A DNA stretch of 11,593 nucleotides, taken from contig CACZIP010000034.1 of the NCBI GenBank assembly GCA_902781245.1, positions 1 through 11,593 of the forward strand, given 5' to 3'. The translations under genes were made by a program, and so were the position numbers. The notes under the pieces were generated by a model, which was not told the DNA's origin, ran no database searches, and saw nothing but the letters and a program-made list of their open reading frames with translations. Numbering within the stretch: the first letter of the stretch is position 1; each line of letters starts with the position of its first letter. The stretch comes from an uncultured Coriobacteriaceae bacterium (GTDB lineage Bacteria; Actinomycetota; Coriobacteriia; Coriobacteriales; Eggerthellaceae). Shown here in pieces: positions 1 to 6,680 of this stretch.

Positions 1-2
1 TA

Positions 3-179
3 GAGCCTGGGGATTTGGTATTCATGTACTACTCCTATCGTGGCCCCGAGCACGTCGTGCTCTATGCAGGCGGTGGAATGATCTACGAAGAACCCGATTT
101 CGGCGGACATTGCCAGTACGTTTCACTTGCTTCGAAGAACGCCTGGGATGCAACCGCACGACGCATTTTGAGCTATTAG
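3..179 (+). CDS. NlpC/P60 family cell-wall hydrolase, C-terminal fragment
   Basis: The reading frame is open at the left edge and ends with TAG, so only the last 58 residues are seen. The fragment opens with EPGDLVFM, followed by PEHVVLYAGGGMIYEEP. This is the second half of an NlpC/P60 papain-like domain: the PGDLV strand, then the catalytic His (visible residue 17) and the glycine-rich turn. The catalytic Cys would lie upstream, outside the window. Family members cut peptide stems of peptidoglycan, usually as secreted or wall-bound enzymes. The usual third catalytic polar residue is not obvious here, because Tyr-Glu stands where many members have His. The gene points the same way as the priming transferase but is 190 bases from it with a promoter between, so the two are probably transcribed separately. 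Its link to the polysaccharide locus may be only positional. Confidence 0.8.
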   Translation, partial: EPGDLVFMYYSYRGPEHVVLYAGGGMIYEEPDFGGHCQYVSLASKNAWDATARRILSY

Positions 180-215
180 TTGAATTGCTATTACCTTCGC
201 CATAACGATAAACGT

Positions 216-269
216 TCACGAATCACGCTGCTTGAGCCAAGCTCCCCTGCCAATTCGTCCAATTCGTGA
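216..269. repeat. 8-bp inverted repeat TCACGAAT / ATTCGTGA, possible operator
   Basis: TCACGAAT at 216-223 is the exact reverse complement of ATTCGTGA at 262-269, with 38 bases between the arms. The right arm overlaps the proposed -35 element of the priming transferase promoter. The spacing is too long for a transcription terminator and is better explained as two binding half-sites, possibly bridged by a looping regulator. This is inferred from pattern only; no regulator is encoded in the window. Confidence 0.35.
250..267 (+). repeat. Perfect tandem 9-bp duplication CCAATTCGT
   Basis: CCAATTCGT occurs at 250-258 and again, directly abutting, at 259-267. The second copy runs into the proposed -35 hexamer (266-271). 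Both copies contain ATTCGT, which also appears inverted at 218-223, giving three half-sites within 50 bases. The position just upstream of the promoter core suits an activator or repressor site. A chance slippage duplication is also possible. Confidence 0.45.
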
Positions 270-294
270 CGAAAACGCTAACAAGCATTACAAT
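266..294 (+). promoter_or_regulatory. Putative sigma-A/sigma-70-type promoter of the priming transferase
   Basis: A -10 hexamer TACAAT (289-294, five of six consensus bases) is preceded, after exactly 17 bases, by a weaker -35 hexamer GTGACG (266-271, four of six). Transcription would start near base 301, leaving a leader of about 70 bases before the ATG at 370. The weak -35, overlapped by ATTCGT repeats, suggests dependence on or modulation by a regulator. A poorer alternative is TTGCTA (185-190) with GATAAA (207-212), spacing 16. Confidence 0.5.
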
Positions 295-303
295 GAGACA
301 TCG

Positions 304-324
304 GTAAACAGGCTGGCGGTTTGC
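304..324 (+). promoter_or_regulatory. Possible leader-RNA hairpin at the start of the priming transferase transcript
   Basis: GTAAAC (304-309) can pair with GTTTGC (319-324) as a 6-bp stem with one G-U pair and a 9-base loop. If the promoter call is right, this hairpin sits within a few bases of the transcript 5' end. There is no U-run after it, so it is not a terminator. It could stabilise the RNA, bind a processive antiterminator, or be meaningless. Confidence 0.2.
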
Positions 325-369
325 ACAAGCATTCCCGAATGACAGCCGCGATGATACGGCCAAGGGAAC

Positions 370-1821
370 ATGTACAAAAACCAAACCAGAAACTGGATTA
401 AGCATCTCGACTTCATGGTTCTTGACGTCGTAGCTATGCAGCTGTGCTTTATCTTGAGCTACTGGCTTTACGTTGATTTCAGCAACCCTTATCGGCTAGA
501 CGGATACAAATACCAGGCTATGATCTTGGTCATGAGCCAACTGCTGGTCATGCTGTTCTCGAATAACTATCAGGGAATTCTCAGGCGTGGACGCGCTGAC
601 GAGGGCGTTGCAGTCATCAAAAATACAGCCGCGATTTTCATCGTTGCCATCGCTTATCTATTTATCGTCCATCAGTCCGCCATCGCATCGCGCATGCAAT
701 TCGGTTTGACATTTGTGTCGTTCGTATTCATCGATTATGTTGTTCGACAAATCAACAAGCGGCGAATTCAACGCACTGACGCTGAAAAGAAGAAGTCACT
801 TGTGCTCATCACGTCGGCGAACTTGGTGCCCAAAGCTATTGAGAAGCTTACGGGTGGCGAGGAATATCACGACTTCTTCGTCTCAAGCATCATCCTGCTT
901 GATAAACAACCCACTGATTTGTCAGATTTTGGTATACCTACAGCATGCCTTACCAAAAAAGCAATTGCCAACTTGAGCCATGACTGGGTCGATGAAGTGT
1001 TCATTCTCCAGCCTGAGGGCGTTCCCCTGCCGCCGCGCCTCATGGATGATCTGACCGAAATGGGTATGACCGTCAACTACTCCTCAGCCGCAATGAGCGC
1101 CGAACGTTGGCCGATAACCGAAACACGCAAGCTAGGCGATTATCGCGTGCTCACGAGCAGCATTCAGATGGCATCAGCTGGCGAAGTTGCGCTCAAGCGT
1201 TTACTTGACATCCTAGGCGGCATCGTGGGCTGCATAATTACGCTTATCCTGACCATCTTTGTCGGTCCAGCCATATATGCAAAATCGCCAGGGCCTATCT
1301 TCTTCAAACAGAAGCGCGTGGGCCGCAATGGCAAACCATTCAACATGTACAAATTCCGCAGCATGTACCTGAATGCTGAAGAACGCAAAGCGGCACTCAT
1401 GCAGCAAAACAAGATTGAAGATGGCATGATGTTCAAGATGGATGACGATCCGCGCATTATCGGCAGCGAGAAAAAAGATGCAAACGGCAATCCCAAGGGC
1501 ATTGGTAACTTCATCCGCAAGACGTCAATCGACGAATTCCCACAGTTCTTTAACGTGTTGAAGGGCGACATGAGCCTGGTGGGTACGCGCCCGCCCACAA
1601 TGGATGAATGGGAAAAGTACGAACTTGGCCACCGCGCACGCATGAGCATTAAACCTGGCATCACGGGCCTTTGGCAAGTGAGCGGGCGTAGTGAAATCAC
1701 CGACTTCCGAGAAGTTGTACGTCTCGACCGCGAGTACATTGAGCATTGGTCAATTGCACTCGATATCAAGATTCTGGTAAAGACAGTAAAGGTTGTTTTG
1801 AAGCGCAAAGGTGCCAACTAG
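370..1821 (+). CDS. Polyprenyl-phosphate sugar-1-phosphate transferase (priming transferase, CpsE/WbaP-like)
   Basis: This 483-residue membrane protein should move a sugar-1-phosphate from a UDP-sugar onto undecaprenyl phosphate at the inner membrane face, the first committed step of repeat-unit assembly. Four hydrophobic segments lie near residues 15-36, 48-66, 85-102 and 108-127. A soluble Rossmann-like region follows (about 140-265), then a fifth membrane segment (280-304) that opens the bacterial sugar transferase domain. The domain shows SPGPIFFKQKRVG (306-318), the catalytic Asp-Glu pair D388-E389 in TSIDEFPQ, MSLVGTRPP (401-409) and KPGITGLWQVSGR (428-440). Length and layout are normal for the full-length (PglB-unrelated, WbaP/CpsE) type. 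An in-frame stop at 352-354 limits the start to ATG 370; the purine-rich AAGGGA just before it is unusually close. The sugar transferred (glucose, galactose or an N-acetyl sugar) cannot be read from sequence. Confidence 0.93.
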   Translation: MYKNQTRNWIKHLDFMVLDVVAMQLCFILSYWLYVDFSNPYRLDGYKYQAMILVMSQLLVMLFSNNYQGILRRGRADEGVAVIKNTAAIFIVAIAYLFIVHQSAIASRMQFGLTFVSFVFIDYVVRQINKRRIQRTDAEKKKSLVLITSANLVPKAIEKLTGGEEYHDFFVSSIILLDKQPTDLSDFGIPTACLTKKAIANLSHDWVDEVFILQPEGVPLPPRLMDDLTEMGMTVNYSSAAMSAERWPITETRKLGDYRVLTSSIQMASAGEVALKRLLDILGGIVGCIITLILTIFVGPAIYAKSPGPIFFKQKRVGRNGKPFNMYKFRSMYLNAEERKAALMQQNKIEDGMMFKMDDDPRIIGSEKKDANGNPKGIGNFIRKTSIDEFPQFFNVLKGDMSLVGTRPPTMDEWEKYELGHRARMSIKPGITGLWQVSGRSEITDFREVVRLDREYIEHWSIALDIKILVKTVKVVLKRKGAN

Positions 1822-1831
1822 TTCAACTAGT
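1817..1831. terminator. Short palindrome between the convergent genes, weak terminator candidate
   Basis: ACTAGTT-C-AACTAGT is a perfect palindrome around base 1824 that overlaps the stop codon of the priming transferase. As RNA it could form about a 5-bp stem with a 5-base loop, followed only by a short TTTT at 1835-1838. This is weak for an intrinsic terminator. No stronger hairpin is visible in the 45 bases between the two stop codons. Confidence 0.2.
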
Positions 1832-1866
1832 AGGTTTTCACTGTATGCCAAGATTCTGTCAGAAAT

Positions 1867-2523
1867 TCAACCTTCGCTGTCGATGCAATTGTCAATCTGC
1901 TTGATCACTTTGGCAGGTGCACCCGCAATAACACAATACCCTTCGGGGAAACTCTTCGTCACAACCGCATTTGCGCCGACAACGGTGTGCGGACCGAGAA
2001 CAACGCCAGGCATAACCACCACATTCGCACCCAACCAGCAATGGTCTCCAATGACAACATCCTGCGCTTCTAAATGCTCGTCGGGATTCTTCAAGTCATG
2101 ATTCGCAGTGATAATCGCGCATCCTCGAGCAATCCACACCCCACGACCCAATGAAATGCGAGCATCTCCCCATGTTTGAAGGTAAATGGGACCTTGGAAA
2201 TTATTTAAATCATCAACATGAAAGTCTACGTAAGGACCAAAAAACCCCTGCGATGAACAAGGCCAAGGAATTCCCCGGTTTTTAGCTGCAAACAGCTTTG
2301 CAAACATTCCGTTGAAAGCCCAACGCCATCCTGGACTCCACACATGTTCGAACCATTCACCTGTCAAGTATTTTCGGTCGTATGCCAACCCACCAAATGC
2401 TTTTACCGTTCCATAAACAAAGAACTTATCAATACCGTTGCAGACGAATTTGGGAATCGATGATGAACGGCTTTGCATCTTTTCCAAAACGTTCTTTGGT
2501 TCTGTCTTGTTATTGCGTCCCAT
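1867..2523 (-). CDS. Hexapeptide-repeat (left-handed beta-helix) O-acyltransferase, probably acetyltransferase
   Basis: This 218-residue protein resembles the maltose/serine/WcaF-like acetyltransferases found in capsule loci and probably O-acetylates a sugar of the repeat unit using acetyl-CoA in the cytoplasm. Residues 1-105 form a Trp-rich N-terminal region. The sequence then enters DDLNNFQGP (104-112) and hexapeptide turns such as ISLGRGVWIARGCAI. The catalytic His is probably H142 in TANHDLKNPDEH. The C-terminal coil has VVIGDHCWLGANVVVMPGVVLG (given here only as landmarks at 157-177) and ends in the typical SFPEGYCVIAGAPAKVIK. ATG 2523 is chosen over an in-frame TTG at 2544 because AGGGGG lies four bases before the ATG. 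It is the last gene of the leftward operon, 76 bases after the flippase. The acyl group and acceptor are unknown. Confidence 0.85.
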   Translation of the reverse strand: MGRNNKTEPKNVLEKMQSRSSSIPKFVCNGIDKFFVYGTVKAFGGLAYDRKYLTGEWFEHVWSPGWRWAFNGMFAKLFAAKNRGIPWPCSSQGFFGPYVDFHVDDLNNFQGPIYLQTWGDARISLGRGVWIARGCAIITANHDLKNPDEHLEAQDVVIGDHCWLGANVVVMPGVVLGPHTVVGANAVVTKSFPEGYCVIAGAPAKVIKQIDNCIDSEG

Positions 2524-2527
2524 CTTT

Positions 2528-2533
2528 CCCCCT
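2528..2533 (-). promoter_or_regulatory. Ribosome binding site AGGGGG of the acyltransferase
   Basis: On the minus strand AGGGGG-AAAG-ATG places a strong purine tract four bases before ATG 2523. This decides the start against the upstream TTG at 2544, which would put the purine tract inside the coding sequence. Confidence 0.6.
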
Positions 2534-2564
2534 ATAGATAGCAATTACCAAGTGGATCTTTCAT
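2532..2564 (-). other. Possible 10-codon leader ORF before the acyltransferase
   Basis: In the gap between flippase and acyltransferase, ATG 2564 opens a mini-ORF encoding MKDPLGNCYL. Its TAG stop overlaps the acyltransferase ribosome binding site. A GGTGGAG tract lies about ten bases before its ATG. Translation of it could couple or tune acyltransferase expression. An ORF this short arises easily by chance and no conserved feature supports it. Confidence 0.15.
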
Positions 2565-2599
2565 ATGCAGAATTCTCCACCACTCTCCTGCAAAAAACT

Positions 2600-3889
2600 T
2601 TATACAGAAGCTGAATCACCGGTATACCTGGTTCTCCTCTCAAGCAACACTGCAGAGAACACAGCTGCAAACGATATGACACCGAGAACCGCCCAAGAAG
2701 CTCCCACAATGCCATACATGTTCGTCAAGACGAACACGGCCAAAACATTTGCCACAAGCGCCAATGCGGTGATTATCAGATTCTCTCGCGTCATTCGAAG
2801 GCAAGCAAGAAGGTTAACGCAAACGGTACGCAAAGGGGTTATCAACAAACTTGCCGCCATAACCCGAAATGCCGGCACAGAATCAAGGTAGATCTCCCCC
2901 CACAAGAGTACGATAATCGGTTCGGCAAAGATGATTAAAACCGCAGCAAGCACCACCATCATTGCCTCAGTGGCCGCAAACAATCGCACCGCATTTTTTC
3001 GAAACCATCTCATATCGTCATTATGTTCGATGAAATATGGCCCCGTAAACACAAGGATACTTGATGGTATGAACAGAAATCCCTCAGGGAGCATAGTTGC
3101 AACTCTGTAAGCAGCAACAGAAGAAGCATCGATTAAAACTTGACCAACAATAACCACATTGATCAAGTAGACAATCTGGCCCATTATCGATGCTGCGCCG
3201 TTTTCGATGGAATAGCGCCACATCCCTGATGCCTCTTCACGTTTGAGCTGACCAGCATCTTTTATGCCTAAGCCCAATCCTTTGAGAAGCAATACGCCAA
3301 CGATGACTGATGCAACATAAGCCAGATAGCGACCAACGATTACTCCTATGATTCCGCCCAAAAAAGCACCTATGCAACTCAGAGATCCGTAGAAAAGAGA
3401 GTAGGTTACCTGAAGATAGGCAAATCGCTTGTTCTCTTTCTTGGAGCGAAGACAAATCGTCTCAAATTGGAAAACATAATCAATGAGCAACAAGGGAGCG
3501 AGCAAACCGATGAAGAACCCAGCATCTTCAAGTGGAAAAACGACCAACAACGATGCTGCAAACATCACAAGCACCAAAAGCGCATCGACCGCTAACCCCC
3601 TCGTCAAACCATATCGGTAGTAGCGCGCTTTTTCGTCATCAGGTCTTTTCTCAGCGCAGTAGATTAATATCGCAGATATCATCCCCAAACCTGTGAAAAG
3701 AGCAAACATCGAATAGATGCTGTTCGCATAAGAAAACAGTCCGTAATCGTCCTTCGTCATGAAACGGACGATTAGAATGTTTGCGAGAAATGCAACAAGC
3801 TTGTTGATTACATTTGAGCCAAATACATGGAAAAACCCAGCTCGGGTAATCTTTGCAAGACCCAATTGTGCTATCTGCGAAAGCTTCAA
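2600..3889 (-). CDS. wzx: Wzx-like lipid-linked oligosaccharide flippase (polysaccharide transport family)
   Basis: The 429-residue protein is strongly hydrophobic, with about 12 membrane segments spread along its length, as in Wzx/RfbX proteins of the MATE-like (MOP) superfamily. The N-terminus has the family pattern: an amphipathic lead-in, then GSNVINKLVAFLANILIVRF and DDYGLFSYANS. Such proteins move undecaprenyl-diphosphate-linked repeat units from the inner to the outer membrane leaflet for Wzy. ATG 3988 would overlap the aminotransferase gene by 97 bases and add 33 polar residues unlike family N-termini. TTG 3889 is preferred, since GGAG lies five bases before it and it follows the aminotransferase stop by two bases. 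The gene is clearly lower in G+C than the cassette upstream. No membrane-external catalytic site is expected. The exact substrate glycan is unknown. Confidence 0.88.
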   Translation of the reverse strand: MKLSQIAQLGLAKITRAGFFHVFGSNVINKLVAFLANILIVRFMTKDDYGLFSYANSIYSMFALFTGLGMISAILIYCAEKRPDDEKARYYRYGLTRGLAVDALLVLVMFAASLLVVFPLEDAGFFIGLLAPLLLIDYVFQFETICLRSKKENKRFAYLQVTYSLFYGSLSCIGAFLGGIIGVIVGRYLAYVASVIVGVLLLKGLGLGIKDAGQLKREEASGMWRYSIENGAASIMGQIVYLINVVIVGQVLIDASSVAAYRVATMLPEGFLFIPSSILVFTGPYFIEHNDDMRWFRKNAVRLFAATEAMMVVLAAVLIIFAEPIIVLLWGEIYLDSVPAFRVMAASLLITPLRTVCVNLLACLRMTRENLIITALALVANVLAVFVLTNMYGIVGASWAVLGVISFAAVFSAVLLERRTRYTGDSASV

Positions 3890-3891
3890 AT

Positions 3892-5025
3892 CTACTCCGT
3901 CAACGCTTCGCCTAACGATGCTGCAATCATGGCAACATCGTTTTGCGTAACATACGGCCCCATAGGCAAGCTGAGCACTGTTTCGCACAGCCTATCCGTG
4001 ACGGGGCAGCCGTCAGGACAGCTGCACGCGCCGGAAAACGCCTGCTGGCGATGCATGGGCTTGGGATAGTAGACCATCGTCGGAACACCGCGATCCTTGA
4101 GACCCGCCTGCAGCGCCGCGCGGTCGACCTCTTCGGAGAGCTGCACCGTGTACTGCGCCCACGAGCTCGTGAAGCCCTCGTAGCGCTCCGGGAGAACCAA
4201 TCCCGTGCCAGCGAGGGCCTCGTCATACCAGGCCGCGACACGGTTGACGTCCTCGACCTCGTGGTCGGCGAACGCCCGGAGCTTCACCAGCAGGACGGCC
4301 GCCTGCATGGAGTCAAGGCGGCTGTTCATGCCGACCCGCACGTTGTCGTACTTCATCGAGCCCTTGCCGTGCACGGCGTAGCTGCGCACGAGCTCGGCCC
4401 AGCCGTCGTCGTCGGTGAACACCGCGCCCCCGTCGCCGTAGCAGCCCAGGGGCTTAGCCGGGAAGAAGCTCGTCGTGGATATGTCTCCGAAGGAGCACGC
4501 CATCTTGCCGCCAATCGAGCCGCCGAAGCCCTGGGCCCCGTCCTCCAGGAGCAGCAGCTGGTGGGAATCGCACACCTCGCGGATGGCCGGGTAGTCCGCC
4601 GGAAGGCCGAAAAGGTCGACGGCCACGACGGCGCGCGGCACGAGCTGCCCCTCCACACCTATCGTCCGCACGGCCTCCTCGAGCCTGGCGGGGCTGATGT
4701 TGAAACTGCGTTCGTCGACGTCGACGAACACTGGCGTCGCGCCGACCGCGGAGACGACCTCGCCGCTGGAGAAGAACGTGAAGTCTGGGACGAACACGGC
4801 GTCGCCAGGTCCCACGCCCCACGCCATGAGCGCGAGCTGCAGTGCGTCGGTGCCGTTGGCGCACGTGATGCAATGCTTGGCGCCCACGTAGCCGGCGAGC
4901 TGCTCCTCGAGCTCGCGCACCGGCGAGCCCCCGATGTACTGGCCTGAGGACATGACGTCGAGCACTGCCCCGTCGATCTCCTCCTTGAGCGCGCGGTACT
5001 GCGCGCCGAGGTCCCTGAACTGCAT
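3892..5025 (-). CDS. wbpE: PLP-dependent sugar aminotransferase, WbpE/WlbC type (DegT/DnrJ/EryC1/StrS family)
   Basis: This 377-residue enzyme should transaminate the 3-keto group of UDP-2-acetamido-3-oxo-glucuronate, normally with glutamate as donor, giving UDP-GlcNAc3NA. It resembles Pseudomonas WbpE along its whole length: GQYIGGSPVRELEEQLAGYV near the N-terminus, CANGTDALQLALMAWGVGPGD (55-75), the cofactor Asp D162 in LEDGAQ, and the Schiff-base lysine K191 in TSFFPAKPLGCYGDGGA. RVGMNSRLDSMQAAVLLVKL (230-249) and GVPTMVYYPKPMHRQ (313-327) also fit. ATG 5025 has GAGAGG six bases before it and lies three bases after the upstream stop. One oddity is a Cys cluster, C334, C336, C340 and C347, in the loop before VLSLPMGPYV, where WbpE has no such cluster and reads MHPYL. 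G+C content drops in the last 30 or so codons. Confidence 0.93.
   Translation of the reverse strand: MQFRDLGAQYRALKEEIDGAVLDVMSSGQYIGGSPVRELEEQLAGYVGAKHCITCANGTDALQLALMAWGVGPGDAVFVPDFTFFSSGEVVSAVGATPVFVDVDERSFNISPARLEEAVRTIGVEGQLVPRAVVAVDLFGLPADYPAIREVCDSHQLLLLEDGAQGFGGSIGGKMACSFGDISTTSFFPAKPLGCYGDGGAVFTDDDGWAELVRSYAVHGKGSMKYDNVRVGMNSRLDSMQAAVLLVKLRAFADHEVEDVNRVAAWYDEALAGTGLVLPERYEGFTSSWAQYTVQLSEEVDRAALQAGLKDRGVPTMVYYPKPMHRQQAFSGACSCPDGCPVTDRLCETVLSLPMGPYVTQNDVAMIAASLGEALTE
3895..3898 (-). promoter_or_regulatory. Ribosome binding site GGAG supporting the TTG start of the flippase
   Basis: On the minus strand GGAG is followed by TAGAT and then TTG 3889. The TAG inside that spacer is the stop codon of the aminotransferase gene, so termination and re-initiation are tightly coupled. 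This arrangement matches the 1-7 base spacings elsewhere in the operon. Confidence 0.5.
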
Positions 5026-5028
5026 GTA

Positions 5029-5595
5029 TTACCTCTCTATCTCGGCGACGGAACCGTCGCACTCCTCGTATCTCCTGCCGCAATCGGGGCATTCGAGACC
5101 CCCGTCGAGCACCTGACCGCACTCGCAAACCCAACCGCGCCGGCGGGCGGGCACGCCCAGCATGAGCGCATGCGCGGGAACGTCGGAGGTGACCACCGCC
5201 CCCGAGCCGATCATCGACCACTCCCCGATCGTATTTCCGCAAACGATGGTCGCGTTCGCGCCGATGGAGGCTCCGGTCTTGACGAGCGTCCTCTTGTAGT
5301 TCGCCGAGCCCTTCGGGTACTTGGCCCGCGGCGTGAGGTCGTTGGTGAACACGCACGACGGCCCGCAGAAGACCCAGTCCTCGAGCTCGACGCCCTCGTA
5401 GACGCTCACGTTGTTCTGGATCTTGCAACCGTCGCCGATGCGCACGTTGGAGGCGACGTTGACGTTCTGGCCGAGCGAGCAGCCCTCGCCGATCTGTGCT
5501 CCGGACTGTATGTGGCAGAAGTGCCACACCTTGGTTCCCTCGCCGATCGCCGCACCCTCGTCGACAACCGCCGTCTCGTGTACGAACGCGGCCAT
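5029..5595 (-). CDS. wbpD: UDP-GlcNAc3NA 3-N-acetyltransferase, WbpD/WlbB type, with C-terminal zinc ribbon
   Basis: This 188-residue left-handed beta-helix enzyme should acetylate the 3-amino group made by WbpE, using acetyl-CoA, to give UDP-2,3-diacetamido-glucuronate. Hexapeptide repeats run from about residue 5 to 150, for example KVWHFCHIQSGAQIGEGCSLGQ and IQNNVSVYEGVEL. The active-site loop reads VFTNDLTPRA, with N85 at the conserved Asn of the family, and the C-terminal coil has MIGSGAVVTSDVPAHALMLGVPA. After the helix, residues 157-172 form CxC-x9-CxxC (C157, C159, C169, C172), a likely zinc ribbon that the shortest family members lack. The gene starts one base after the wbpB stop and ends three bases before wbpE. 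The neighbouring WbpB and WbpE partners make this specific assignment stronger than homology alone. Confidence 0.92.
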   Translation of the reverse strand: MAAFVHETAVVDEGAAIGEGTKVWHFCHIQSGAQIGEGCSLGQNVNVASNVRIGDGCKIQNNVSVYEGVELEDWVFCGPSCVFTNDLTPRAKYPKGSANYKRTLVKTGASIGANATIVCGNTIGEWSMIGSGAVVTSDVPAHALMLGVPARRRGWVCECGQVLDGGLECPDCGRRYEECDGSVAEIER

Positions 5596-5596
5596 C

Positions 5597-6673
5597 CTAG
5601 AACTCGCCTTCCATGTCGGTGCTCGCGAAATCCTCGAGCGGCAGCTTCACGGGCAAGCCGGTCTTCTGGCTCTTGTACACGGCGAGCACCATCTCGACCG
5701 CATTGCGCCCGGCGACGGCGTCCACATAGGGCCTGCGGTCGTTCTCGATGGCATCGACCACGTCGGCGTAGAGCGCCGTGTGGCCGTTGCCGTAGACGTT
5801 GGAGGTCGCCTCCTCGAGCCCCTTGTTGGCCTCGTCGGCCTCGGTCTCGTCGGCGAAGTTCCACACGTCGATGTTGTTGGTCGAGGTGCCGCCGATCTTC
5901 ACGGTGCCGTTCTCCCCGAAGACGTAGAGCGTCTCCTCGAGGTTTCTCGGGTACACGTTGGAGGTTCCCTCGATCGTCGCGACCGCGCCGTTGGCAAACC
6001 TCACGACGGCCACGCCCACGTCCTCAGCCTCGAGGTAGTCGTGGAACCGCTGGCGGGTCTGCCCGTACACCTCGACGGGCTCGTCGCCCATCATCCAGCG
6101 CAGCAGGTCTATGCCGTGGATGCACTGGTTCATGAGCGTGCCGCCGTCCTGGGCCCATGTCCCCCGCCACGGCGCCTGGTCGTAGTACTGGCGCCCACGG
6201 TTCCAACGCACGTGGATGGACCCGTGGGACAGGCGGCCGAAGCGTCCCGACTCCAGGGCCTGGCGCAGCTGCTGCACGGCCACGTTGAAGCGGTTCTGGT
6301 GGCAGGCGGAGACCTTGACGCCCCTCTCGTCCGCGCGGCGCACGATCTCGTCGGCGTCGGCCATCGACATGGCGATCGGCTTCTCGATGATGAGGTGCTT
6401 CCCGGCGTCTATGCAGTCCAGCGCGATGCGGGCGTGCTCTCCGCTCTCGGTGGCGATCGCCACGAGGTCGATCTCGGGGTGCTCGGCGAGCATCAGCTTG
6501 TAGTCGGTGTAGCGTGCCGTCTCCGGGAAACGCCCGCAATCCGCCTTGTCGAGCATGACGTCGAACTTGGCGGCGTCTATGTCGCACATGGCGACGAACT
6601 CAAGGCCGTTGTTGGCAACTGCCTTCACGTGGTTGACCGCTATCCGGCCGCAGCCTATCAGCGCGTATTTCAT
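5597..6673 (-). CDS. wbpB: UDP-GlcNAcA 3-dehydrogenase, WbpB/WlbA type (Gfo/Idh/MocA family)
   Basis: The 358-residue oxidoreductase should oxidise C3 of UDP-N-acetylglucosaminuronate with NAD+, forming the 3-keto substrate of WbpE. In studied homologues the NAD(H) may be recycled with 2-oxoglutarate. The N-terminal Rossmann fold begins MKYALIGCGRIAVNH. The conserved EKP motif is E97-K98-P99 in GKHLIIEKPIA, and HQNRFN (125-130) and GTWAQDGGTLMNQCIHGIDL (171-190, with H186) form the substrate side. Together K98 and H186 are the expected catalytic pair. ATG 6673 is chosen because AGGA lies five bases upstream and the protein then begins directly with the nucleotide-binding strand. The longer frame to ATG 6742 would add 23 residues overlapping the wbpI gene. 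The gap to wbpI is seven bases. Confidence 0.93.
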   Translation of the reverse strand: MKYALIGCGRIAVNHVKAVANNGLEFVAMCDIDAAKFDVMLDKADCGRFPETARYTDYKLMLAEHPEIDLVAIATESGEHARIALDCIDAGKHLIIEKPIAMSMADADEIVRRADERGVKVSACHQNRFNVAVQQLRQALESGRFGRLSHGSIHVRWNRGRQYYDQAPWRGTWAQDGGTLMNQCIHGIDLLRWMMGDEPVEVYGQTRQRFHDYLEAEDVGVAVVRFANGAVATIEGTSNVYPRNLEETLYVFGENGTVKIGGTSTNNIDVWNFADETEADEANKGLEEATSNVYGNGHTALYADVVDAIENDRRPYVDAVAGRNAVEMVLAVYKSQKTGLPVKLPLEDFASTDMEGEF

Positions 6674-6680
6674 TGCAATC

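Noticed and set aside
1164..1817. - strand ORF (217 codons) opposite the priming transferase
   Set aside because: Overlaps the conserved catalytic domain of the real gene in antisense and resembles nothing known.
2576..2602. TTTTTT just after the flippase stop as an intrinsic terminator
   Set aside because: No stable G+C-rich hairpin precedes the T-run; the only nearby pairing, TGCAG with CTGCA, is downstream of it and weak.
3943..4947. Long + strand ORF (334 codons) opposite wbpE
   Set aside because: It lies antisense to a clear aminotransferase, is rich in Arg/His/Ala/Val as expected from the reverse of high-G+C coding DNA, and has no recognisable domain.
4454..5527. - strand ORF (357 codons) in another frame across wbpD and wbpE
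   Set aside because: Arg-rich frame-shifted reading of two intact genes; no start signal and no domain.
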